Source of the DNA: DRYM01 sp964526225
Lineage (GTDB): Archaea; Thermoproteota; Thermoprotei_A; EX4484-217-1
Assembly (NCBI GenBank): GCA_964526225.1
Contig: CAZGLL010000002.1
Span: 27,292-91,291 of the forward strand
Reading direction: 5' to 3'
Length of the DNA stretch: 64,000 nt
Shown here one piece after another: positions 53,224-62,365 of this stretch; the stretch's first letter is position 1, and every line of letters starts with the position of its first letter. Position numbers and translations under genes: made by a program. A model generated the notes under the pieces. It worked only from the letters and a program-made list of their open reading frames with translations. It had not been told where the DNA came from and made no database searches.

Positions 53224-54309
53224 ATGGTTAAGTCAATATATATAACCGGGGTTGGTTGTTGCGGTAAAACACTAATCACCTACGGGTTAATAAGGAAATT
53301 TAGAAGTGAAGGATTGAAAACATCGTATTTTAAACCTGTTTCTATTGCTAGAAGGAAAATGCCTACAGGAAAATTTGCTGACACGGACGTTATTGCTTTA
53401 AAGGAGGCCTTGAATCTTAAGGAACCTTTAGACATTATTTCACCTGTGGTGTTGTCTGAAAGATACCTTGAACTAAAACATAAACCAGATGATGTTAAGA
53501 AGAAAATTGAGCAAAGTTTTCAACTATTAAGCGAAGGGAATGATGTTGTAGTTATTGAAAGCCACATATATCCTGAAGTTTTATCCATCATTGGATGCAG
53601 CGTTCCTGAATTAGCTAAAATGTTTGGTTCCAAAGTTATTTTGATTGTTAGCTGTAAAACCGAAGACTCAATTGATGTTTTAGTTGATAAAGTAGCTTTG
53701 TATAAGTGCTTCTTGGAGAAGCATGGTGTAGAACTTCACGGAGTAATTTTAAACACCATACCGTTACCTTACATTGAAAGGGTAAAGGGGTTCATAGCTC
53801 CTTCAATTGAGAAGTTAGGTGTTAAAGTTCTTGGGCTAGTTAGTGAAAAACCTAGGCTAATAGCACCTACTGTTAGAGATATTGCTGAATCCCTAGGTGC
53901 CGAAGTTTTAGAGGGCGAAGAATACCTTAACAATTTTGTTGAAGACATCCTAATAGGCGCTATGAGCCCTGAAGCCGCTATAAAATGGTTTAGGAGAGCA
54001 ACTAACGCTGCAATAGTTACTGGTGGTGATAGAACAGACTTGATAATTCAAGCAATAGAAACTAAACCTAGCGTAGTAATTTTAACCGGAAACCTATATC
54101 CAGCAATAGGGGTGCTCATAAGGGCTAGGGAAGCTAAAGTCCCAATACTGCTAGTACCTTACGACACATACACGACAGTTGAGAAACTTAGGGTAGTGCA
54201 GGGAATGGTAACACCCGAATCTCTAAAAGTAAGGGATAAAGACATACTTGATGTAATAGAGAAAGATGTTAAATGGGAGGAAATATTAAACGAAGTAGTT
54301 AAAAGCTAA
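53224..54309 (+). CDS. BioD-like P-loop / DRTGG-domain protein
   Basis: 361 residues. The first part is a P-loop fold with G-V-G-C-C-G-K-T near residue 9, like dethiobiotin synthetase. A DRTGG domain follows from about 230 (M-S-P-E-A-A-I-K-W, and I-V-T-G-G-D-R-T-D, then T-G-N-L-Y-P). This is the N-terminal architecture of bacterial phosphotransacetylase (COG0857) without the catalytic acetyltransferase part. It stands behind the acyl-CoA synthetase in one transcript and may regulate it. Its own reaction is unknown. Confidence 0.85.
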   Translation: MVKSIYITGVGCCGKTLITYGLIRKFRSEGLKTSYFKPVSIARRKMPTGKFADTDVIALKEALNLKEPLDIISPVVLSERYLELKHKPDDVKKKIEQSFQLLSEGNDVVVIESHIYPEVLSIIGCSVPELAKMFGSKVILIVSCKTEDSIDVLVDKVALYKCFLEKHGVELHGVILNTIPLPYIERVKGFIAPSIEKLGVKVLGLVSEKPRLIAPTVRDIAESLGAEVLEGEEYLNNFVEDILIGAMSPEAAIKWFRRATNAAIVTGGDRTDLIIQAIETKPSVVILTGNLYPAIGVLIRAREAKVPILLVPYDTYTTVEKLRVVQGMVTPESLKVRDKDILDVIEKDVKWEEILNEVVKS

Positions 54310-54355
54310 TTTTTCATCAACACTTAATTTCTGAAAACAATGTGGAAGGAAAAGA

Positions 54356-54610
54356 TTATGTTAGTTTTTCAGATATTTTTCTTAGTCTTTCAGAAACTTC
54401 TACACATAAGTCCTTATTGAGCCATATTGGTGGTGTATTAACCCATCTTACCCCATCATGATATGACATTGTTATTCTTACTCTTCTCCCGAATTCCGTA
54501 TCATATATTCTAACCCATAAGTTTACTTTCCTACCCGAAACCCTGAAACCTCCACTTAATTCCCTACTTCCTTTCCTTTCAACATCAACTATGATGGTCA
54601 TGTTAATCAC
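54356..54610 (-). CDS. Small conserved-looking protein of unknown function
   Basis: 84 residues, mixed strands and one C-terminal helix. Basic beta strands (R-R-V-R-I-T-M-S-Y) with a W-V-N-T-P-P-I-W-L turn suggest a small compact fold. No family recognised. It faces the end of the DRTGG gene and starts upstream of a divergent gene at 54780. Confidence 0.5.
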   Translation of the reverse strand: MINMTIIVDVERKGSRELSGGFRVSGRKVNLWVRIYDTEFGRRVRITMSYHDGVRWVNTPPIWLNKDLCVEVSERLRKISEKLT

Positions 54611-54779
54611 TTAAAATACTTACTTACGTTTAAGAGTAATCTCACATAATAATTTTCCTTACGGAGAATTCACCGCTTCTTCCATTGTTGATACTAATGA
54701 GTTTAAACAATGTTTAAATATTTTTACTACCTAGGGGAAATAGTTTTTGAAACACATTCCCACATATAGGTTGGTTTAG

Positions 54780-55421
54780 ATGCTTTCGGAAAATAGGGAA
54801 ACATCGTTTATTAGAGATGCTGTTTCGAAAGTAGATGATAATGTAGACTCCATGGTTGTGTTAGCAGAATCTAAGCTGTTCATTATTCCTAAGGTTCCTG
54901 ATAAAGGATTCATCGTTGAATCTAGGGTTTTAAGGGAACATGTAGTTAAGGGAAACTATGTTGCATACTTCATTGAGCCTTTCGAAGATAAAGTATTTTG
55001 GCTCATAGATGCTCCAGAGGAAATTAGAAACGTTCTTGAAAGTGTTCTTTCGAAAATGCCTAGGGAAGTAGCTAAAGAGTTTGGAGATGCTGGAACAGAG
55101 GTTTCAATCGTTAAATACTCTATTTCAGAAGTAACATTGGATTTCGAAATAGAAGGGTCCAAACTCATACTTAAGCCTAAGGAGAAAACCGACGGTAAAA
55201 GGTTCTTAGCCAATGTTGTTAAAGCTGTTGTTTACTTTGGAGGAAGCTTTTGCTGCCCAATGAGCATCTACGCTTCAAAGCTTCTAGAAACATGGAAACA
55301 TAAATACCCGGAAAACCCCATGCTAAAGCTTATTAAAGCTAAAAATTACGAAGGCTACAAGGGTATCGATTCATCATTAACACTAAAAATAATCGTCGAT
55401 TTCGAACAGCAAAAACCATAG
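54780..55421 (+). CDS. Soluble protein of unknown family
   Basis: 213 residues, acidic, alternating strands and helices with F-G-G-S-F-C-C-P-M-S in the middle. The paired cysteines could bind metal or form a disulfide. No membrane segment. A TATA-like TTTAAATATTT lies about 60 bases before the ATG. Function unknown. Confidence 0.6.
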   Translation: MLSENRETSFIRDAVSKVDDNVDSMVVLAESKLFIIPKVPDKGFIVESRVLREHVVKGNYVAYFIEPFEDKVFWLIDAPEEIRNVLESVLSKMPREVAKEFGDAGTEVSIVKYSISEVTLDFEIEGSKLILKPKEKTDGKRFLANVVKAVVYFGGSFCCPMSIYASKLLETWKHKYPENPMLKLIKAKNYEGYKGIDSSLTLKIIVDFEQQKP

Positions 55422-55475
55422 AGCCAAAGCTTTAGTGTGTTTTAGTATGAAAACTGAAACTAGTGAATAAGAGGT

Positions 55476-56177
55476 TTATGGAAGCTTTTTCTCCTTAATA
55501 ACCAGTTTTATTTCAACATTTAGCTTAGCTGCTGCTTCGTATGCTTCAGGATCAATAAAACCGCCTATAATTACTGCTTTAGGCTTAACGCCTTTAACTT
55601 TTTCGTAAAGCTTCATTATCCTGTAAAGCTCAGCTACATTGCCCTTAGAAACCCTAGATTTAACTTCAACTAAAACATGTTCTCTATCGCGAACTACGAT
55701 ATCAACTTCAACTACTGAAGGATAGCCATAAACAAAACCTTCATTATCCCTATAAATCCATTGTTCAATCTTAGCTGTTCCAAGAACTTCTTCAACAACG
55801 TACTTCATAGCTTCCCTAAACCCTGCTTCACTTAAAACACCAAATCTATGAGCAATAACTGAAAGAACCCTACGCAAATCCCTAATTTCCTCCTCAACTC
55901 TAACGAACCTTTCCTCTAGCGCCTGCTGTCTTTCCTCCAATTTTTGCTGTCTCTCTTCGAGTTTAGCGAACCTTTCTTCAAGCTGAGCAAATCTTTCTTC
56001 TAGTTTTTGCTGTCTTTCCTCTAGTTTAGCAAATCTCTCAAGTAGTTCTTTGAATCCTAGAAACCCCATGAGCACATATCTGAATTCTCTATCTTCCTTT
56101 AATGTTTCCAGTATTTTCTCTTTCTCCTCCTTAGTAAGAACCCTATTAACCATATTTTTCCTTCCCCTTTCTAACAT
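55476..56177 (-). CDS. Coiled-coil PD-(D/E)XK nuclease-like protein (DUF3782 type)
   Basis: 233 residues. A helical repeat region of seven-residue units (L-E-E-R-Q-Q-K and L-E-E-R-F-A-Q) covers about 45-100 and should form a long coiled coil. It is followed by a PD-(D/E)XK domain with Asp159, Glu171 and Lys173 in V-E-V-D and V-E-V-K. This design is common in thermophilic archaea as multicopy genes without known role. An alternative ATG is eight codons downstream. It opens the accessory region at the end of the window. Confidence 0.83.
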   Translation of the reverse strand: MLERGRKNMVNRVLTKEEKEKILETLKEDREFRYVLMGFLGFKELLERFAKLEERQQKLEERFAQLEERFAKLEERQQKLEERQQALEERFVRVEEEIRDLRRVLSVIAHRFGVLSEAGFREAMKYVVEEVLGTAKIEQWIYRDNEGFVYGYPSVVEVDIVVRDREHVLVEVKSRVSKGNVAELYRIMKLYEKVKGVKPKAVIIGGFIDPEAYEAAAKLNVEIKLVIKEKKLP

Positions 56178-56261
56178 CCTAACTTCTATTGACTATCTAA
56201 TAAAACTTACTTTGAGCTTAAATTAGAAAATTAAGGGAGTAAGAACATTATATTTCTTATT

Positions 56262-57068
56262 TTAGCATTTGATTTTCTGCTGTAGAACCGTTTTTCCAGC
56301 ATGGGTTTTGATAATGTATGTGTTTCCTTTGGGGACACTTATCTCTAGTAGTACTTCCCTGTACATTCCTTTCTCTAGGAGCTTAACATATTCTACAATG
56401 AACTGTTTCCCTTCGATATCTGTTACTTCTAAAAGCGTTTCCTCTATGTTTCTGTTGAAGAACCATATCCAAACTTTGAATACGCATTTGTCTCCTATTA
56501 TTTCAGGCTTAGATGTTAGCATTGAGTAGCTTTTCGTAGACCATTCAGCAATACTCCATCCCTTAGTGCTTTCCGGTCTCGCTCCAATAGTTTCTATGGA
56601 AGCATACGTTATTTCAGGTTCTACTTTAAGCTTAACCTTTCCTTTTCCTTCAGCATTAGACCATGCTAGCATAACCGATAAACTGTACTTTCCAGGCTTA
56701 ATTCTTAGTGGTTGGTCCCATCCCGGAATAACCATTAGTATCCTATAGCATTCGACGTTTAAAGTGTAAATACATGGCATAAGAATTTCATATTCCGCCT
56801 CATCCGCTTCCAGAATCGCTTTTCCGTTTAGAACTATTCTATCTAAACCCTCTACACTAACAACTTCCGCTCTAAGCCTTATGTTCCCTTGAAACTCCAT
56901 GTTTATTGTTCCTATGTTTTCGAAAAACACCTTCCCCTTTCCGGAATCAACACTAAACTCTAGAATTAAAGTCTCCTCTTCTCTCGAAATGTTCCTAGCG
57001 GAGTTTATTGCTAATGCTGTAGCTATTAATGCTATGATGAACGCTATAGCAACTATTTTCCCTTTCAT
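56262..57068 (-). CDS. Exported beta-rich protein of unknown family
   Basis: 268 residues. Signal peptide or anchor at about 5-22 (V-A-I-A-F-I-I-A-L-I-A-T-A-L). The rest is beta-strand rich with few charges and a C-terminal domain having K-T-H-A-G-K-T-V. No catalytic motif. Possibly a surface or cell-envelope protein. Confidence 0.6.
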   Translation of the reverse strand: MKGKIVAIAFIIALIATALAINSARNISREEETLILEFSVDSGKGKVFFENIGTINMEFQGNIRLRAEVVSVEGLDRIVLNGKAILEADEAEYEILMPCIYTLNVECYRILMVIPGWDQPLRIKPGKYSLSVMLAWSNAEGKGKVKLKVEPEITYASIETIGARPESTKGWSIAEWSTKSYSMLTSKPEIIGDKCVFKVWIWFFNRNIEETLLEVTDIEGKQFIVEYVKLLEKGMYREVLLEISVPKGNTYIIKTHAGKTVLQQKIKC

Positions 57069-57211
57069 ACTTTCTCACACATTTAGATAGAATGTTTTGT
57101 AATACTAAATAAGACTAGGTTTTCGAACACTTAGAGTTTAAGAATTAACGTTTTTGAGAAGGCTAATGAGGTTTCGAATGCAGACTTTAGCGTATTTGTA
57201 GTCGCAATTAA

Positions 57212-57619
57212 CTATGCACTTTTCCTTACAATGTTTTCTGGGTCGCCTCTATGTTTCCATAGTCCTTTTCCAAAGCTTATAACAACTATTCCGAGAGCAT
57301 CGATTAAGTGGTCGCTTATGATGGGTTCGTCTAGGTAGGGGTTTATTATGAGTTTGACTTTAACGTTTTCAACATAATTGCTGTTTAGCACCAAGCTTAC
57401 TCTAGCGTCTTCATCGATCACGTATACTGGTGCTAAACCTCCAGCAGTATATGCTTCTTCAAGTACGAATTTTCGGGGAGGCCATATCCCCAATTTTTCA
57501 GCTATACTCTGTGGAATAGCTAGTTCTGGTTCTTCTGTTTCATACCCTGAATTCACTAGGGCCTTCAATATGGCGCATTGGTTTCTAACACATAATCTAA
57601 TCTTTACCCTAACACCCAT
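57212..57619 (-). CDS. Retropepsin-like protein with Asn in place of the catalytic Asp (copy A)
   Basis: 135 residues. The active-site loop of clan AA aspartic proteases should read A-L-V-D-T/S-G; here it is A-L-V-N-S-G, with Asn23 encoded by AAT. The flap region and the second hydrophobic loop (P-I-I-S-D-H-L-I-D-A-L-G) keep the fold. It is similar along its length to the protein at 59680. A 27-residue basic peptide gene lies directly upstream. Without the Asp, proteolysis is unlikely, so a binding role or loss of function is inferred. Confidence 0.75.
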   Translation of the reverse strand: MGVRVKIRLCVRNQCAILKALVNSGYETEEPELAIPQSIAEKLGIWPPRKFVLEEAYTAGGLAPVYVIDEDARVSLVLNSNYVENVKVKLIINPYLDEPIISDHLIDALGIVVISFGKGLWKHRGDPENIVRKSA

Positions 57620-57621
57620 AC

Positions 57622-57705
57622 CTAATCAACCTTCTTGTAAATACCAAGCCTTCTTACCCTGCGGAAAACACCTATTCTCCTCTTAACCGCTAATTGATGT
57701 TTCAC
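57622..57705 (-). CDS. 27-residue basic peptide upstream of copy A
   Basis: A GTG frame with GAGGGAG 7 bases before it encodes an Arg/Lys-rich peptide (R-R-I-G-V-F-R-R-V-R-R-L-G). It ends 2 bases before the ATG of the retropepsin-like gene. The arrangement repeats at 59557 and resembles small antitoxin or leader genes. Confidence 0.45.
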   Translation of the reverse strand: MKHQLAVKRRIGVFRRVRRLGIYKKVD

Positions 57706-57787
57706 TTAGACGCTCCCTCACACTAAGCTATCTTCTCAAACACCTATATAGCTATGGTTCAATCAAATATAGGCTACAAACTAGCTA

Positions 57788-58351
57788 CTAACTTTTGCTT
57801 ATCAAAGCTTTTTCTCCTAGAAAAACACTTATTACTTTAAGGAACTCCTTCGGCTCCTCAGGACTTATATAGTATTTTCTCCTCCCACAACACTCTATAA
57901 TAACTGTTCTTTCAAGGTCTGTTGCGTAAAAATAAACTCTCTCCTCGCCATAGCTCATTTTAGAAGACATTAGTTGCTTAAAAACCCATAGTGCAGCATG
58001 CGTTAGAAACCAGCTTTCAACTCTAAAATCCCTAAAAACCTCTTCAACACTAGCTTTCCAAATCTTCAAAACCTCACCGTAAGGAATAAAAACATCACCC
58101 ATTAAACGCTTAACAACAATACCTCTCGTAGTTAAAACATAATACCGAGGAACATGGGCCTTAACAAAAACAAATCCAGCAACAACGAACATAGCCTCAA
58201 CAATAACAGCTGAAACATAACCCCCAAGGAGAAGTATTAAAGCAATGCAGAAAAGAGAGAAGCAAAGGGGGAACCAAAGCCCCTTAAAAACTCTGAAAAA
58301 AGAATTAGGAGCAACCCTAAACATGTAAACAGCAGCACCAAACCCCTCCAC
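57788..58351 (-). CDS. Membrane protein with bacterial-PH-like domain
   Basis: 187 residues. Two adjacent hydrophobic segments (about 28-65) are followed by a strand-rich domain beginning Y-Y-V-L-T-T-R-G-I-V-V-K-R. That opening is typical of membrane-linked PH-like domains (bPH). They help bind or organise partners at the membrane. Single gene in the accessory region. Confidence 0.7.
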   Translation of the reverse strand: MEGFGAAVYMFRVAPNSFFRVFKGLWFPLCFSLFCIALILLLGGYVSAVIVEAMFVVAGFVFVKAHVPRYYVLTTRGIVVKRLMGDVFIPYGEVLKIWKASVEEVFRDFRVESWFLTHAALWVFKQLMSSKMSYGEERVYFYATDLERTVIIECCGRRKYYISPEEPKEFLKVISVFLGEKALISKS

Positions 58352-58515
58352 AAAACCACCCGGTGCCCGAGGAAACCTAGAGCTTCCTCCTCTAAGAAAA
58401 CATTAGTAATCTAAACCGAAATAACTCTAACCCGTAGTAAGCAAGCATAAGAGGTGAATGTTTTTCGTGGTAAGATATATTTAGTTTTGGGTTCTAAGTT
58501 GGTTTCTGATAGGAT

Positions 58516-58947
58516 ATGTCGTTGTTCATTAAGTTTGCTAGGAAGTATTTTGAGGAGTCTGAGAAGGATTTGGAAAGAGCTGTTAGAGCACTTAACTTAG
58601 ATGACTATCCCCAAGCTGTTTTCTATGCTCAACAGTCTGTTGAGAAAGGAGTTAAGGCAATGCTTGAAGTAAGAAGGAAAGTTGTTTATAACCATGGGCC
58701 AGAGCTTATAGGGATATTTAGCGAGGCATTTTCCAATGAATGGAGGAGAGAATATGATGTTATTGTTGAGGCTTTAGAGTATTTAACAGAGTATTACACT
58801 AGAGCTAGGTATCCTTTCCTACTCAAAGGAGAAGTTTATGGCCCAAGCGACATAGTTTCTAAGGAAATAGCTGAGAAAGGTGTTAAACTAGCTAAGAAAG
58901 CTCTCGAGGTGGTAAGGGATTTCCTTAGAAGAAACAGTGTTATCTAA
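58516..58947 (+). CDS. HEPN-domain protein (third HEPN/MNT pair)
   Basis: 143 residues. The core A-V-F-Y-A-Q-Q-S-V-E-K-G-V-K-A-M-L-E is a classic HEPN helix. The R-x4-6-H motif is not clear (R-Y-P-F-L-L-K-G-E-V lacks the His), so nuclease function is uncertain. Overlaps the MNT gene by 11 bases. Lies between two retropepsin-like genes. Confidence 0.85.
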   Translation: MSLFIKFARKYFEESEKDLERAVRALNLDDYPQAVFYAQQSVEKGVKAMLEVRRKVVYNHGPELIGIFSEAFSNEWRREYDVIVEALEYLTEYYTRARYPFLLKGEVYGPSDIVSKEIAEKGVKLAKKALEVVRDFLRRNSVI

Positions 58948-59380
58948 GCTTAGAAGCTTCTTTGAAGGGAAAGGTAGGAAGGTTTTAGGCATAATTGTTT
59001 TTGGAAGCTACGTTTACAGCCCAATGAAAGCCCACGACATAGACTTAGTAGTTATCGTAGATAAGCTAGAAAACGCGAGGGAAAAAGTGGAGTTGGAAGT
59101 TGAAGCTTCAGTAGAGCTTAGAAGAACCATTAGGAAACCCGCGGACATCCATGTTTTCGACCCTGAAACCTTTAGGGAAAACCTTGAGCCAGGAAGCTTC
59201 CTTTCAGGATTAGCATTAGGATACAAGATCCTCTACGATAGAATAGGCTTGGAAAAAACAATAGAGGAACTCGTTAGGAAAGTAGGTGAAACCGAAGGAT
59301 ACGTTTACGTAAAAGAGAGAAAGTGGAATCTAGCATCAATAGCTAAAGCAAAAACTAAACATCTAAAAACAAAGAGTTAA
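58937..59380 (+). CDS. Minimal nucleotidyltransferase (third HEPN/MNT pair)
   Basis: 147 residues. F-G-S-Y-V near residue 22 and the metal-binding H-D-I-D-L-V-V are intact. The C-terminal extension is longer than in the other two MNT genes. GTG start inside the HEPN gene. Predicted to silence the HEPN partner by nucleotide transfer. Confidence 0.85.
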   Translation: MLSKLRSFFEGKGRKVLGIIVFGSYVYSPMKAHDIDLVVIVDKLENAREKVELEVEASVELRRTIRKPADIHVFDPETFRENLEPGSFLSGLALGYKILYDRIGLEKTIEELVRKVGETEGYVYVKERKWNLASIAKAKTKHLKTKS

Positions 59381-59556
59381 TCCCAAGTCCTTTGAAGCCA
59401 AAAAGCACAAATGAAAATATAGGCGAACACTTAACTCTACGATTGCACCAGGAAGTTCACTGTTAGAAACGCGCCAACATAGATTCGCATTGTTTTGAAA
59501 ATTAACCAGCAACTCTATCTTTCGGAGGCATCAAACTATATTTTAGAGGGGATAAG

Positions 59557-59673
59557 GTGGTTTCGGAAAAGAAAATTCCGAGAATACTTAGGAAAATAGA
59601 GGAAGTAGAGGTTGAGAGAAAAAGGAAGCATAAAGCACCGATAAAATGGAAGAAAATGAAGATCAAGAAGTGA
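59557..59673 (+). CDS. 38-residue basic peptide upstream of copy B
   Basis: A GTG frame with GAGGGG in front encodes a Lys/Arg/Glu-rich helix (V-E-V-E-R-K-R-K-H-K). It ends 6 bases before the ATG of the retropepsin-like gene at 59680. It parallels the basic peptide before copy A. Confidence 0.5.
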   Translation: MVSEKKIPRILRKIEEVEVERKRKHKAPIKWKKMKIKK

Positions 59674-59679
59674 TAGCTT

Positions 59680-60039
59680 ATGGGATTAAGGGTTAAAGCG
59701 AAAATATGCTATAATAACAAATGTGTTAAAGAAAACGCACTCTTAAATACAGGGTTTGAAACTGATGAACCGGTTGTTTCCTTACCTATAAGGTTAGCTG
59801 AAAAACTAGGTTTAAATGTTCTTTCGCCAGTAGAGTTCGAAGGCCCAGGCTTCACTAAGGGAACAGCTTACTTCGGAAACAATGTTACAGTAGAGGTCAG
59901 TTTAAATAATGAAACCAGAAGGGTTATAGCGAAAGCACTTATTACTCCAGGGGAAGAGGAGGTCATTGTTTCAGATAAGTGTATTGAAGAATTAGGCTTA
60001 ATATTAGACTTAAAAAGAGGTAGAGTATGGTTTTCCTAA
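59680..60039 (+). CDS. Retropepsin-like protein with Asn in place of the catalytic Asp (copy B)
   Basis: 119 residues. Aligns with copy A from the first residue (M-G-L-R-V-K). Its active-site loop reads A-L-L-N-T-G, again Asn23 from AAT. The second loop V-I-V-S-D-K-C-I-E-E-L-G matches the partial copy at the window end. The common Asn at the same position in two diverged copies argues against a random error. Predicted to be inactive as a protease but folded. Confidence 0.75.
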   Translation: MGLRVKAKICYNNKCVKENALLNTGFETDEPVVSLPIRLAEKLGLNVLSPVEFEGPGFTKGTAYFGNNVTVEVSLNNETRRVIAKALITPGEEEVIVSDKCIEELGLILDLKRGRVWFS

Positions 60040-60168
60040 AACCGAAATTTCAAAGCTGATAATTTCTCCTGAGGGAGCATAAGCAAGCGTGTTTAAAACA
60101 GTTTCAATATTCGTATGGTTCTTAGCAAACTTTGTAATCACATTATTGAGTAAGTATTTTTCTCCGTT

Positions 60169-61362
60169 TTATTTCAGAGGTTTTGATACTTTAGACTTTT
60201 TTGCGAGAATTATCGCCGCTATTGTTAGAATTACTGCTGATAAGCCGTAGGGTACTATCGGGCTTATTGCATCGTAAAGTATTCCTCCTATTAATGGTGC
60301 TGGTATTGAGGGAATTATTCGAATAGTGTTTACTGAAGCATATGCTTCACTCAACCTGTTTTTGTTTGCTGCGAGAGCTACAAGTTTACTGAAGGAAGGT
60401 ACCCATGCTGCAACGCTTAACCCTATGAGAACATAGGCTACTAAGGCTCTAAGCCGTGGTGTAGGGTTAAGTAAAAACAGTGTAGATAAAGCACCTAAGA
60501 TTTCCGATATCATCAATATATTAGTGGACCCTAACCTATCCGTTAACCTGCCTAGAAATGGAAGAGTAGATGCTTGAGCAATTGACTGAATTGTACCTAA
60601 TAACCCCACGATAGCTTCATTGTAACCGTAATTGTACATATGTGCGCTCAATAGGGGAAACCATAAGCTCCATCCGAACCTGTCAAGCACCGATACAGTA
60701 TATACGAAGATAAGTGATGGGTTAGGTTTGAATACTTGACGATAAGCATCAATGAGACTTACATACTCTTGCTTTTCCCTCCTAACTTCCTCAAGCGGCT
60801 GCGTTGTAAGAACCTGGAAAACTATAAGTCCGATAAGTGAAGATACCGTTAGGAATAGGAATGCAAATTTGAACCCTCTACTGTACGCTATGAAACCTGC
60901 AGTAGCAGGTCCTATGCAACGGGTAATGCTGAAAACAGCCCCTGTAATTCCGACACCAACCCCTAAGCCTCCAACACCTATACTGTGTGCTAGGAAAACT
61001 GAACGAGCAATCTGGCCCGTAAGAAACGATATCATGTAGAGAATATAGGATATTATCAGTAGAGGCAATGTTTTCGACAAAGTCAGTATTAACGATGCTA
61101 CAGTTAAGGCCAACATGCTTAAAACAATACCGAGCTTAGACCCCCATTTTTTAACAAAATACCCTATAAGAGGAGATGAAACAGCACCAACTAAGCTAGC
61201 AATAGTTGAAGCTAAACCGATAGTGCCCATATCAAAACCTAAATAGGCTAAGTATAGCCCGTAAAGCGCCATGTACCCTCCAACAACAACACCTCTAAAA
61301 GCATTCATTAAAGCCAAGCCAACAACATTCCTACACCCATGATACTCGCTTAAGCCGCTCAT
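60169..61362 (-). CDS. Major facilitator superfamily transporter
   Basis: 397 residues with twelve membrane segments. The loop between helices 2 and 3 (G-Y-F-V-K-K-W-G-S-K) and that between helices 8 and 9 (G-R-L-T-D-R-L-G-S) show the MFS A-motif pattern. The substrate is unknown; drug or sugar export are usual guesses. Single gene. Confidence 0.88.
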   Translation of the reverse strand: MSGLSEYHGCRNVVGLALMNAFRGVVVGGYMALYGLYLAYLGFDMGTIGLASTIASLVGAVSSPLIGYFVKKWGSKLGIVLSMLALTVASLILTLSKTLPLLIISYILYMISFLTGQIARSVFLAHSIGVGGLGVGVGITGAVFSITRCIGPATAGFIAYSRGFKFAFLFLTVSSLIGLIVFQVLTTQPLEEVRREKQEYVSLIDAYRQVFKPNPSLIFVYTVSVLDRFGWSLWFPLLSAHMYNYGYNEAIVGLLGTIQSIAQASTLPFLGRLTDRLGSTNILMISEILGALSTLFLLNPTPRLRALVAYVLIGLSVAAWVPSFSKLVALAANKNRLSEAYASVNTIRIIPSIPAPLIGGILYDAISPIVPYGLSAVILTIAAIILAKKSKVSKPLK

Positions 61363-61572
61363 CAGCTCACCGCAACTTGCTTTTACCGCTTAAACGCCAA
61401 CACACTATCATGAAGTAAAGTTGGTGCAAGACAAATACTTATGCATAACTCATCCATATCGCCTTAGCATATACTAGCATGGAAGAAACTATCAAACCCA
61501 GCTCTCACAGGCTAAGTAAACTTTGAGTTAACATTTAAATAATTTTACCACCTCTTACTACCTGGTGGTATC

Positions 61573-61839
61573 ATGGGTGTTAGGAAAATAAGCGTTAGCA
61601 TACCTGAGGAGCTTTTAAAGAAACTAGACATGTATGCTAGGGCTGAGGGTCTCTCCAGAAGCAAGGTCATAGTGTATGCTGTTAAAGCATACCTGAGAAA
61701 ATACGGTGTAGTAGCTGAGGAAGCTAAGGGATACCCTACTGTTCTATGGAAGCTTAGAGCTACCGGGGGTATTAGGTTAAGATCCCCCAGAAGGGTTGGG
61801 AGGAAGATTAGGGGGGAATGGGTTATTGAGAAGTTTTAG
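61573..61839 (+). CDS. Ribbon-helix-helix (CopG-like) protein paired with copy C
   Basis: 88 residues. Residues about 4-48 form an RHH domain (K-I-S-V-S-I-P-E-E-L-L-K-K-L). A basic tail (R-S-P-R-R-V-G-R-K-I-R-G) follows. It overlaps the downstream retropepsin-like gene by 14 bases. Pairs of RHH with a small partner commonly form toxin-antitoxin operons; the basic tail recalls the tiny basic peptides before copies A and B. Confidence 0.85.
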   Translation: MGVRKISVSIPEELLKKLDMYARAEGLSRSKVIVYAVKAYLRKYGVVAEEAKGYPTVLWKLRATGGIRLRSPRRVGRKIRGEWVIEKF

Positions 61840-62266
61840 ATACAGGTATGAGCAGGATGGACTAGATGAAGATGGAGAGAAAATACCTGACATACCCATA
61901 ATATACCTTGCCATAGAAACCGAACGCGGCAGAGCTAGGGGACCAGCAATCCTAGATACAGGATTTGACGGAGGAATATACCCTAACATCCAAGTAGTAC
62001 AGATACTGGAAGGGTTAAAACCGGTTAAAACTAAGCGCATAGAAAACCCCCTATATGAACCTGTTGTTTGCGAAATTTTCAAAGCAAAAGCAAGTCTAGC
62101 ACATCCCAAACTAAACCACAACATCCCATTAGGGGAAGTCAACGTTTACGTTCCGGTCGAACCCGAATACCTATCCGATGAAGTCCTCGTAGGTAGAGAA
62201 ATAATAAACAAGTTCAAACTTAAACTAGATGGAACATGGGTTAATGTTGAACTCCCCAGAGTTTAA
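61826..62266 (+). CDS. Retropepsin-like aspartic protease homologue with intact DTG (copy C)
   Basis: 146 residues from the TTG at 61826, chosen because GGGGGG at 61811-61816 is correctly spaced, unlike the TTG at 61796. The catalytic loop A-I-L-D-T-G is complete (Asp44), and the second loop V-L-V-G-R-E-I-I-N-K-F fits clan AA. As a single-domain chain it would need to dimerise. It is coupled to the RHH gene by a 14-base overlap. Confidence 0.75.
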   Translation: MRSFRYRYEQDGLDEDGEKIPDIPIIYLAIETERGRARGPAILDTGFDGGIYPNIQVVQILEGLKPVKTKRIENPLYEPVVCEIFKAKASLAHPKLNHNIPLGEVNVYVPVEPEYLSDEVLVGREIINKFKLKLDGTWVNVELPRV

Positions 62267-62365
62267 AAAAGTACCTGTTTTAATGCTTGAATGTTAAACG
62301 GAGCTTAAGTAGTAGCTTACTTTCTAAATTAGCTAGAGCATAAAGTTAAAGGCTGATGTTACATA

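Noticed and set aside
55885..56045. DNA tandem repeat as an independent element
   Set aside because: It is the coding sequence of the seven-residue coiled-coil repeats of the PD-(D/E)XK protein, not a separate repeat.
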